Assembly (NCBI GenBank): GCA_027030285.1
Contig: JALVFC010000544.1
Coordinates: 1 to 6,724 of the forward strand
DNA: 6,724 nucleotides
Origin: Thiotrichaceae bacterium
GTDB taxonomy: Bacteria > Pseudomonadota > Gammaproteobacteria > Thiotrichales > Thiotrichaceae
Direction of reading: 5' to 3'
The notes below the pieces were generated by a model, which did not search any database, had not been told where the DNA came from, and saw nothing but the letters and a program-made list of their open reading frames with translations. Positions 1-6,039 of this stretch are shown here, piece after piece; the first letter of the stretch is position 1; each line of letters opens with the position of its first letter. The position numbers and the translations under genes are program-made.

Positions 1-775
1 GGTGGTACTGTACCTTAAAAGGTGAAATAGCACCTACCAAACCATAGGTTAAGCCAATCGGACAACCATAGCGACACCAGGCACGGCGCGAGTAGAAAAT
101 TTCAAACAGCAGCAACAGTACCACCCAGAGCACGGCAAGCCCAGGACCATAGATCAATGCACGACTTAAAATTCCCGTTGGCGAGATGGTTTCATACACC
201 GTATAACCAGTGACAAAAGCAAGAATCACAAAAATCAGCCAGAACCAGGTACGTGCGCGACGATCAAAGGGATGATCCTTGACCCAGCCTTTGGCAACCA
301 GTTTCAGGTGAATCGCTTCTGCCCATTCCGCCACCAGATGATATGGGCACACCCAGGAACAGAAAGTACGCCCACCTAATAGCCACCACATAATAAACAC
401 CGTCGTGGTGCCAATAATCAGATTCAAAACTACATGCTTGTACGCCAGCATTACCTGTAGAGCCGAGTTTAGATCCGCCATATGAAAACCAACAAAGCGC
501 GAGGCAGTCAACGCGCCTTCCAGCATACTAATATCCAGATGGTACGAAATAACAAACAACAGGTTGATGGCAATCAACACAGCCCAACGCCTGCGCCGCC
601 ATTTTTGTGGCCCTTTTTCTTTCTCAGCCAGTTCCTCATGTATCGCAGCGATGCGCGCCGGGTCAGATTTCTTGGCAGCGTGCATTTTTTTCACTGCATC
701 AGAAAATTTGCTCTTGTCAGGGCGTGCCGGATCAGCACCAAATAATACCTTGATGGATTCTACAAAATGACTCAT
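1..775 (-). CDS. nosH: NosH, NapH-type ferredoxin-like membrane protein (3' end missing)
   Basis: The reading frame opens with ATG at 775 (MSHFVESIKV) and stays open for 258 codons to base 2, so the C-terminus lies beyond the left edge. Residues 1-60 are a charged, probably cytoplasmic N-terminal tail ending in a run of arginines. About four membrane spans follow (roughly 64-80, 115-133, 178-195, 208-227). Two Cys-x3-Cys-Pro motifs, FCSWVCP (C139/C143) and WCRYGCP (C234/C238), are diagnostic of the NapH/NosH family. The family usually has two further [4Fe-4S] motifs near the C-terminus, which would be outside the window. NapH-type proteins work with NapG-type partners to oxidise quinol and pass electrons to periplasmic reductases. 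The preceding nosG and the rest of the nos cluster point to electron delivery to NosZ. The gene starts 29 nt after the nosG stop, with a good ribosome binding site. A NapH of a nitrate reductase system is the alternative, but the neighbours argue against it. Confidence 0.93.
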   Translation of the reverse strand, partial: MSHFVESIKVLFGADPARPDKSKFSDAVKKMHAAKKSDPARIAAIHEELAEKEKGPQKWRRRRWAVLIAINLLFVISYHLDISMLEGALTASRFVGFHMADLNSALQVMLAYKHVVLNLIIGTTTVFIMWWLLGGRTFCSWVCPYHLVAEWAEAIHLKLVAKGWVKDHPFDRRARTWFWLIFVILAFVTGYTVYETISPTGILSRALIYGPGLAVLWVVLLLLFEIFYSRRAWCRYGCPIGLTYGLVGAISPFKVQYH

Positions 776-783
776 GACATTTA

Positions 784-793
784 CTCCTACTCC
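784..793 (-). promoter_or_regulatory. Ribosome binding site of nosH
   Basis: On the minus strand the sequence GGAGTAGGAG lies 8 nt before the ATG at 775. It supports that ATG over the other ATG at 780, which runs into a stop after two codons. Confidence 0.75.
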
Positions 794-796
794 TTT

Positions 797-817
797 ACCC
801 AGCTCTAACCCAGCTCT
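797..817. repeat. Tandem 10-bp repeat over the nosG stop codon
   Basis: The decamer ACCCAGCTCT occurs at 797-806 and again at 808-817, one base apart (11-bp period). The copies straddle the end of nosG, and the stop codon (805-807) begins in the second-transcribed copy. It looks like a small tandem duplication at the gene end. Chance is possible at this length. Confidence 0.6.
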
Positions 818-1722
818 TTGACCGCTTTTAAATTTTGCACATCTGGCTCCCAGCCATTCTTGCCAATACCTCGATCTTCATGGCTATCAATGACAATGGC
901 GGGTTCAGAGGTTGGGCAAACCATCTCACACACGCCACAACCCACACAACCATCCAGTATTTCAGGTTTCATGCGCTTCACACCATCGCTACTGTCTATT
1001 TCAACCAGTCTGATAGCACGTTTTGGCGGGCATTGACTCTTATCCCCCGCAGGTGGCTTGCCTGCATCACAATCATTGCTGCGTATTTCAATCGGGCACA
1101 GACGGACACATAAATCACAGATCTCAAGATCAAACGACTGATCTGCAAGGGGTACAGCATTCCAGCGATCTATTTTTTCAAAACGCAATACTCCGGTAAA
1201 ATTCTCATTGTTACGTGGTTTACCCTTAAAACCCTGCCCTTGCATAGCAAGACAAATTTTCGGTTTATCCAGCCTGGCAACACCGATATTTACCTGTGCA
1301 GGATAGTCAATATCATGGGTTAATGCCCCTGTCGGACACGCCAGCACACATTGCAAACCATCACAGGAAAAATCACACGCCTGTTTTCGCGGATCAATAT
1401 GTGGCACACCTACACCAAAACCCTCATCCAGCTCAGATAATTTAATCGCCTCTACAGGGCAAACCTGTACGCACTGACCGCATTTGATACAGGCCGCCAG
1501 AAACTTGTTTTCCTGAATAGCACCTGGCGGTCTCAGGCGTTTTACCCAACCTTTTACTATCGGCACATAACCCAGCAAGGCAACTCCCGTAATACCTACT
1601 GTGTAAGCAATAGTACGGATGAACTTGCGCCTTTCACGCTGCTTGCGAGTAAGCCTGGGCTTGCCTCCTGATTTACTTTTTCCGGAAGCTTTCATTGATG
1701 TAACCTTCTGATCTTTTGCCAT
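805..1722 (-). CDS. nosG: NosG, NapG-type periplasmic iron-sulfur protein
   Basis: The 305-residue protein has four iron-sulfur cluster motifs in NapG order: C78/C81/C84/C88 (CIKCGQCVQVCP), C116/C120/C125/C129, an atypical third group beginning C202/C205/C209 with a distal cysteine (C218 or C231), and C259/C262/C265/C269 (CVGCGVCEMVCP). A lysine/arginine-rich N-terminus leads into ERRKFIR at about 30-36, followed by a hydrophobic stretch to about 58. This fits a twin-arginine export signal, probably kept as a membrane anchor. Known family role: NapG/NosG pairs with the NapH/NosH membrane protein as a quinol dehydrogenase that feeds periplasmic reductases. Here it sits directly before nosH and 17 nt after nosD, so electron supply to nitrous oxide reductase is the likely job. 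The start is ATG at 1722, with a modest AGGA element 9 nt upstream. The length is normal for the family (about 250-310 residues). Confidence 0.95.
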   Translation of the reverse strand: MAKDQKVTSMKASGKSKSGGKPRLTRKQRERRKFIRTIAYTVGITGVALLGYVPIVKGWVKRLRPPGAIQENKFLAACIKCGQCVQVCPVEAIKLSELDEGFGVGVPHIDPRKQACDFSCDGLQCVLACPTGALTHDIDYPAQVNIGVARLDKPKICLAMQGQGFKGKPRNNENFTGVLRFEKIDRWNAVPLADQSFDLEICDLCVRLCPIEIRSNDCDAGKPPAGDKSQCPPKRAIRLVEIDSSDGVKRMKPEILDGCVGCGVCEMVCPTSEPAIVIDSHEDRGIGKNGWEPDVQNLKAVKELG

Positions 1723-1739
1723 CTTTGAGAGTCCTGTGG

Positions 1740-3197
1740 TTAATGTCCCAATTGTTCCTTTTGCGATTCAAGCAGCATTTCATAGGCTGATTTCTTCTTA
1801 TCCGTTTTAGCAGGGGTCGCTGTCGAATCCGCACGAGAGAAGGATTCAGCATTGTGATGCTTCGCTTTAATAAATTTCTTTGTTAGTGGCTTTTTGTCTC
1901 TTACCAGTAAATTTGGTTTGGAAAAAGGGGCAAGCTGCTCCAGAAAATCCAGCGTTTCCAGAATGGGGGAACCTTTAAAAAACTGTGCACCAGGCACATC
2001 ACGCCACAGCTCGTCAGAATAGGCATAAAGCTCATACGGGGTATCTCCAACACTGTCCGAATTACGGTCAAAGCCCTCATAATCACTCCAGTAATTGCCT
2101 TCCCATACATTGCGATTCGCTGTTTCGCCCCCTGATACCACGACTTGTGTAAGGTTTCCCGCAAACTGGTTGTGCTTGAAAATATTATCGTGCCAGTCAT
2201 TCAGAAAACGCACACCGATACCGTTATAGGCAATCAGGTTATCGTTATAGCGATTCGTTGTATCCGGCTGGAAAGGTGATACATCAATATACAGGCCGGT
2301 TGAGCAGTAAAGCACCTCGTTCCCTTCAATAATCAAATCCGAAGTTTCCTTAAAACCAATGCCCAGCCCGGTTGGTCCTGATGCATGAGCAATAAAGTTA
2401 TCCCTGACCACCACACCATCGCTATACATCAGAAAAATACCTACCAGGTTGTTGTAGTATTTATTGCCTTCAACCAGGTTATAGCGTGAGTACATAAAGT
2501 GTAGTGAATAGCGACTATCACGTCCGGTATTGCCTTTGATGATATTGTCAGCAGAATACCAGACCACCATATCACGCACATTAAAGGTCACATTATTCAG
2601 AATCTTGTTTTTAAAGCTGTACCAAAGACGTATCGAATCGCCTTTCTGCCCTACTTCAAACTGATTCTTGGAGCTAATGGTATTACGCTTGACAATATTG
2701 TTGCTGGACTGTTGCAGGTCTACACCAAACAGACAGTTATCAATCACATTATTCTTAATGACATTGTAATTACCACGCACCTGCACACCTGCATCAATAT
2801 CATTGGCAGATTCTCCCGAATTGGTTAAATGCAAATTCTGCAAGGTAGCACCATCGGTATGTAACTGAATAACTGAGCCCTTACCTCCAGCATCAATAGT
2901 GACACCATTTTTGCCATCAATGACCAGAGGTTTATCAATCACGACTGGCCCCGCATAAGTACCCGCTGCAGGCGTTAGTGTGTCGCCCTCTTTTGCTGCA
3001 TCTACCAGTTTCTGAAATGAGGGATACGCCGGAGGATTTTTTGCTTTACTACCCTCAGTCGCTTCCAGCACACCCTGCGCAGCCACAGAATGAATGAAGG
3101 ACGAAAAGAAAAACCCCCAGGCAACTACCACGGCGATAAAAGCAAGCCAGTAGCTTGTTGAATATCGGGTCAGGTTAACGCTCATTGCTAATGCCAC
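1740..3197 (-). CDS. nosD: NosD, periplasmic copper-centre maturation protein
   Basis: NosD is a periplasmic right-handed beta-helix protein needed, with the ABC transporter NosFY, for assembly of the CuZ centre of nitrous oxide reductase. The longest frame gives 485 residues. A signal peptide covers about residues 10-40 (hydrophobic 16-34, likely cleavage after SVAA). The body has repeated Asn-rich beta-helix turns such as NVIKNNVI (145-152), NNIVKRNTI (166-174), DNIIKGNT and YNLVEGNK. The hallmark NosD segment at 363-388 contains GNYWSDYEGFD and GDTPY. The beta-helix core is followed by a Lys/Ser-rich tail from about 432 to 485 that is longer than in typical NosD. The frame opens with GTG at 3197; an in-frame ATG at 3185 gives 481 residues and is equally plausible, since neither has a strong ribosome binding site. 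The gene lies 46 nt (GTG start) or 58 nt (ATG start) after nosB. Confidence 0.95.
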   Translation of the reverse strand: MALAMSVNLTRYSTSYWLAFIAVVVAWGFFFSSFIHSVAAQGVLEATEGSKAKNPPAYPSFQKLVDAAKEGDTLTPAAGTYAGPVVIDKPLVIDGKNGVTIDAGGKGSVIQLHTDGATLQNLHLTNSGESANDIDAGVQVRGNYNVIKNNVIDNCLFGVDLQQSSNNIVKRNTISSKNQFEVGQKGDSIRLWYSFKNKILNNVTFNVRDMVVWYSADNIIKGNTGRDSRYSLHFMYSRYNLVEGNKYYNNLVGIFLMYSDGVVVRDNFIAHASGPTGLGIGFKETSDLIIEGNEVLYCSTGLYIDVSPFQPDTTNRYNDNLIAYNGIGVRFLNDWHDNIFKHNQFAGNLTQVVVSGGETANRNVWEGNYWSDYEGFDRNSDSVGDTPYELYAYSDELWRDVPGAQFFKGSPILETLDFLEQLAPFSKPNLLVRDKKPLTKKFIKAKHHNAESFSRADSTATPAKTDKKKSAYEMLLESQKEQLGH

Positions 3198-3243
3198 ATC
3201 CGTTTTTACTGTTGCCGACGACCAGGGTATCTGCCTGATCCGC

Positions 3244-4458
3244 TTATTCCTGCTTGCGCCGAATCAGCACAACCACAGCCAGCATGGCCGAGAACACCAG
3301 CATCAGGAAGAAACCAATATTGGGGTATGAATGTGTGGTGAACTGAGCCACTTTACCCTGGCCAAACACCGTTGGCATAAAGGGTTTTACGGTAAACGCA
3401 CCCATCTGGTTTAAGGTATGCCCATACCAGTACAACCAGCCTGAATATTCGATTACAAAAAAGAGGGGTAAAGCCATAGGTACCAGAATCAGCAACCAGA
3501 CAAGCGGTTTAATATTCTTCCAGACCCCAAAGAGCAGGAGCAACATGGCAGCGATAATGCCAAAGAAAACAACATCGGCAACCATACCCATGGTCTTCAC
3601 CATGGGGACAATTTCAGCCTGATTATTAAAATACCGCCCCAGGTTTTTCTGATAATGCCAGGACATCATTTGCCGCAAACTGCCATTCCATTGCTGACGT
3701 TCATCGGCTGCACGTTTGCTCTGATCAACATCAAAAATACTGCGCAGGTGTGCAATATTATCCAGCTTCGCAGAGCTCTTGTGCGGCTTGCCTGTTGCTG
3801 TTGCTGTTTCCACTGACTCAGAGTCACTTGCATCGTTATCACTCATCTGTTTGCCAGCCAGTGAAGCACGCAGTTTTTTCAGGCTTTTTGTACCCGCCTT
3901 GCGGACCTCATCCAGCCCGATCGCAGCCCCCTCCTTTTCAGTATCCTGATCCATGGAGGTAACCAGTGCATAGATATAACCAGCGTTATGGAACTTCAGC
4001 CCGCCCTTGCCAAACCAGGACATGCTCATCCACACAACAATAGCTGAAAAACCTATCGCCATGACTGCCAAACGCTGTTTTTTGCCTGTAAACATAAAGC
4101 CAAGCAGCATGACAGCCAGTAACGCAACCAGGAATGGAGAAAAAGCCCGTTCTATCACGCCACCTGCTGCAATGGGATACATGCCGACGTAGTGATTGAT
4201 AGTATCCATTTCGTGCACACAATCCAGTGCTTCTGATTCTTCCAGTTCAGCTTTTTGTATTTTTTTACAGCCGTTAAAAACACCGTTCATGTGAAAGTTA
4301 ATACGCACCCCATCCGGAAAAGACTCCTCCGGGTAGTTAGGCGCAGTCAGGGCAACCCACCAAACAGGAGAGTAGTAGATCACCACTAGCAGGATGACAG
4401 ATGCCAGTATTAATAGCCTGGCCAACAGGTTTTGTTTTTTTGTCTTGTCTGGATTCAT
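3244..4458 (-). CDS. nosB: NosB-like six-span membrane protein of clade II nos clusters
   Basis: The 404-residue integral membrane protein lies between the cytochrome gene and nosD, the position of nosB in clade II clusters such as that of Wolinella. I assign it on position and architecture; its biochemical role is not established. Spans are predicted at about 13-36, 104-123, 127-148, 292-310, 317-336 and 380-398. Positive charges (N-terminal KTKK, GKKQR at 125-129, KNIK at 314-317, C-terminal RRKQE) put both ends and the short loops in the cytoplasm and the three long loops in the periplasm. The first loop (37-103) has H55, M57, C64, C80, H82, M84, H89 and M93, including CVHEMDTINHYVGM. The second loop (149-291) contains an acidic Ser/Thr-rich linker at 207-231. 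The third has KPFMPTVFGQGKVAQF. The protein has no CXXCH or iron-sulfur motif. ATG at 4458 has only a weak purine-rich element (GAGAGAG) in front. Possible roles are copper handling, membrane anchoring of NosZ, or electron-transfer support; all are inference. Confidence 0.78.
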   Translation of the reverse strand: MNPDKTKKQNLLARLLILASVILLVVIYYSPVWWVALTAPNYPEESFPDGVRINFHMNGVFNGCKKIQKAELEESEALDCVHEMDTINHYVGMYPIAAGGVIERAFSPFLVALLAVMLLGFMFTGKKQRLAVMAIGFSAIVVWMSMSWFGKGGLKFHNAGYIYALVTSMDQDTEKEGAAIGLDEVRKAGTKSLKKLRASLAGKQMSDNDASDSESVETATATGKPHKSSAKLDNIAHLRSIFDVDQSKRAADERQQWNGSLRQMMSWHYQKNLGRYFNNQAEIVPMVKTMGMVADVVFFGIIAAMLLLLFGVWKNIKPLVWLLILVPMALPLFFVIEYSGWLYWYGHTLNQMGAFTVKPFMPTVFGQGKVAQFTTHSYPNIGFFLMLVFSAMLAVVVLIRRKQE

Positions 4459-4465
4459 TTCTCTC

Positions 4466-4488
4466 TCACCACTTTTATTTCACCACTT
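4466..4488. repeat. Short direct repeat upstream of nosB
   Basis: TCACCACTT occurs at 4466-4474 and 4480-4488, a 14-bp period (minus strand: AAGTGGTGA), just before the nosB start. The copy nearer the start overlaps the weak ribosome binding region. No function is claimed. Confidence 0.5.
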
Positions 4489-4597
4489 CTTCCTGCTTCC
4501 TGATGACCAGTACCGAATGATCAGATCAAAGCATCAAGCAGCTCATTCATAGACAATTAGAATACAGCAATATACTGATACTAAAGATGAAAAGAAT

Positions 4598-4616
4598 GCC
4601 GGGTTAGAAACCCGGC
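4598..4616 (-). terminator. Perfect hairpin after the cytochrome gene, possible partial terminator
   Basis: GCCGGGTT (4598-4605) and AACCCGGC (4609-4616) form a perfect 8-bp, GC-rich stem with a 3-nt loop. It starts 7 nt after the stop codon of the cytochrome gene in the direction of transcription. The bases that follow on the minus strand (ATTCTTTTCATC) are only moderately T-rich, so it is a poor intrinsic terminator. It may be a partial terminator or an mRNA 3'-end stabiliser that sets cytochrome expression above nosBDGH. The rest of the 4459-4623 spacer shows no convincing promoter. Confidence 0.6.
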
Positions 4617-4623
4617 TTCACCT

Positions 4624-5745
4624 TTAATCAAAATCAGGGTTTAACCAGTCTTTTGATGGTGCAAGGTCTTTTTTCGGCACAGGAATACGTGATGCGTAAT
4701 TAATAACCATTTTCATATCATCATCCGAAAATTCCTTAATCTGCTTCACCATATCAGGATTGGCATTGCGGCGTTTACCATCACGAATCCAGTGGAACTG
4801 ACGAAGCATGTATTCATAGTGCTGCCCTTGAATTTTAGGGTAGAATTTTTCCGCATTACCTTCGCCATTTTCACCATGACATTTCACGCAGTTATCCTTA
4901 AATAGCTGTTTACCCTTGTCAAATTCTGGCGTGCCTTCAGCCCATTCACCTTTACCGTTATCAGGATTCATGGGTAATTTGGAGATATAAGCAGTGACAT
5001 CCGCCATTGCCTGTACACCACCTATAGATTCTGGCAGAGCAAAGGGATACATAGTCGGGTTATCACGGTTTTTACTTCTAATATCAGCTAGCTGTTTGAT
5101 CAAAACAGACTGGTGCTGCCCGGCTAACTGAGGGAATGTTCCATCAGGCTTGCCCCAACCTTCAGTAAGGTGACACCCAGCACACACCTCAAATACCTCA
5201 ATACCATTTTCATGGTCTGGTTTTAAGTGGAGCGCCTCTTCACGTTCGCCCCCTTTAGTCATCCATACTTTTTCATTACTCCCATCGTGCAACTTGCCAT
5301 CTGTTGGTGCGGCTGCCGCAGTTGATGTTGGTGCTGGTGTAGCTGAGGCAGGAGCTTCTGCCTCTGTCGCCGCCTTTTCAGGTGCTTTAGAGACAGCTCT
5401 ACCTGGCTTGTAGGGAAGTGTTGAAAGGTAAGTCGCAATAGCATCTATTTCTTCATCTGAAACCAGGTGCATGACTCCTTTCATGGCAGCCGCCTGACCG
5501 TTGCTACGTACGCCGTTTTTAATATCTTTAATCTGTTGTATTAAATATTCTTTGGGTTGTCCGGCAATCGAAGGATAATTGGCCATGACTGGTGTACTGG
5601 CATCTTTGCCGTGACAGGAATGACAGGTTTTATCAGTAAACAGTTTCGCACCATCCAGATCAGCCGCAAACAGGGAGCCTGAAGACATCCCAAACGTCGC
5701 CACGAGCAAAACTGCCGGAAGGTTTTTATTAGATAGAATTTTCAT
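4624..5745 (-). CDS. Tri-haem periplasmic cytochrome c, likely electron donor to NosZ
   Basis: The 373-residue protein has a Sec signal peptide (about 1-28, cleavage near LFAA/D) and three class I cytochrome c domains. Haem-binding CXXCH motifs are C41-H45 (CHSCH), C188-H192 (CAGCH) and C286-H290 (CVKCH). Likely distal Met ligands are M88 or M92, M232 (NPTMYPF) and M332 (NPDM). Domain 1 (about 29-114) resembles c4/c553 cytochromes (YPSIAGQPKEYL). An Ala/Pro/Thr-rich linker at about 118-148 separates it from domains 2 (about 155-258) and 3 (about 272-355), which also have GQH-type c4-like segments. No membrane span is seen beyond the signal peptide, so it should be soluble in the periplasm. 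Its place between nosZ and nosB suggests that it carries electrons from the NosGH quinol dehydrogenase to the CuA centre of NosZ. Clade II clusters usually encode cytochromes here, often as separate mono- or di-haem proteins. The start ATG at 5745 has a good ribosome binding site. The exact name is uncertain, so no symbol is given. Confidence 0.92.
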   Translation of the reverse strand: MKILSNKNLPAVLLVATFGMSSGSLFAADLDGAKLFTDKTCHSCHGKDASTPVMANYPSIAGQPKEYLIQQIKDIKNGVRSNGQAAAMKGVMHLVSDEEIDAIATYLSTLPYKPGRAVSKAPEKAATEAEAPASATPAPTSTAAAAPTDGKLHDGSNEKVWMTKGGEREEALHLKPDHENGIEVFEVCAGCHLTEGWGKPDGTFPQLAGQHQSVLIKQLADIRSKNRDNPTMYPFALPESIGGVQAMADVTAYISKLPMNPDNGKGEWAEGTPEFDKGKQLFKDNCVKCHGENGEGNAEKFYPKIQGQHYEYMLRQFHWIRDGKRRNANPDMVKQIKEFSDDDMKMVINYASRIPVPKKDLAPSKDWLNPDFD

Positions 5746-5751
5746 GTTTTG

Positions 5752-5756
5752 TCCTC
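5752..5756 (-). promoter_or_regulatory. Ribosome binding site of the cytochrome gene
   Basis: GAGGA on the minus strand is 6 nt from the ATG at 5745. A second identical GAGGA lies at 5762-5766, giving a doubled ATGAGGA element. The closer copy is the likely functional one. Confidence 0.75.
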
Positions 5757-5880
5757 ATTTTTCCTCATAATGATTCATTTCATTGTCTGCCAAAGACTGT
5801 CCAGGAATCCTGTGCAGAATGCATGTTATGCCAGGCTACGTGGATGATTTCGTAACACTGTAGACACTGCGACTCCTATC

Positions 5881-5893
5881 CTGCGAGATAGTA
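5881..5893 (-). promoter_or_regulatory. -10 element and predicted transcription start of the cytochrome-nosBDGH unit
   Basis: TACTAT on the minus strand (5893 down to 5888) matches the sigma-70 -10 consensus TATAAT at 4 of 6 positions. Taking its last base as -7 places +1 at 5881. The centre of the upstream FNR-type palindrome (between 5922 and 5923) is then at -41.5, the standard position for class II activation. No consensus -35 box is visible, as is usual for activator-dependent promoters. The resulting 5' leader would be about 135 nt. Confidence 0.65.
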
Positions 5894-5915
5894 GTTGTTT
5901 ACGGTTAAACTGACA

Positions 5916-5929
5916 TTGATGCACATCAA
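5916..5929 (-). promoter_or_regulatory. FNR/DNR-type anaerobic activator binding site
   Basis: TTGAT-GTGC-ATCAA (minus strand) is a perfect match to the TTGAT-N4-ATCAA consensus bound by FNR and by its NO-responsive relatives (DNR/NNR group). It lies upstream of the cytochrome gene and is spaced for class II activation from the -10 element at 5888-5893. The site alone cannot tell FNR from DNR-type control. It implies induction under low oxygen, possibly with NO, matching the use of N2O as electron acceptor. Confidence 0.85.
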
Positions 5930-5970
5930 GGTGCAGATCTGTGCTACTCAGACTTAATCAGGTTCATAAT

Positions 5971-5994
5971 AAAAAAGGGGGCGAAACGCCCCCT
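5971..5994 (-). terminator. Strong Rho-independent terminator of nosZ
   Basis: On the minus strand a 7-bp all-GC stem, GGGGGCG (5993-5987) and CGCCCCC (5983-5977), with a TTT loop, is extended by one A-T pair and followed directly by six T residues (5976-5971). It starts about 37 nt after the nosZ stop codon. It should end nosZ transcripts before the cytochrome gene. Confidence 0.92.
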
Positions 5995-6007
5995 CTCTTA
6001 TTAGAGT

Positions 6008-6039
6008 ATCAAGTAATGTTACAGAGTAAGTTACTTGAT
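6008..6039 (-). other. Hairpin spanning the nosZ stop codon
   Basis: ATCAAGTAA (6008-6016) and TTACTTGAT (6031-6039) are perfect 9-bp inverted repeats. Inside the 14-nt loop a further TTAC-AGA-GTAA (6019-6029) can pair. The stem includes the last codons and the TAA of nosZ. It lies just ahead of the terminator at 5971-5994 and could act as an mRNA 3'-stabilising structure. The function is inferred. Confidence 0.55.

Noticed and set aside
482..770. Two overlapping plus-strand open frames
   Set aside because: They lie antisense within nosH, have no family resemblance and are explained by the coding constraint of the real minus-strand gene.
818..1113. Plus-strand open frames opposite nosG
   Set aside because: They are antisense shadows of a clear iron-sulfur protein gene.
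4512..4532. FNR-like sequence in the cytochrome-nosB gap
   Set aside because: Only one half-site (ATCAA) matches; the opposite half is wrong at the required spacing.
5780..5824. Possible 14-codon leader peptide in the 5' leader of the cytochrome gene (begins MHSAQ)
   Set aside because: No ribosome binding site and no regulatory amino-acid run; chance is sufficient.
5876..5891. CTATC/GATAG inverted repeat overlapping the predicted start site
   Set aside because: Only 5 bp with a 6-nt loop and low stability; it shares bases with the -10 element and is likely chance.
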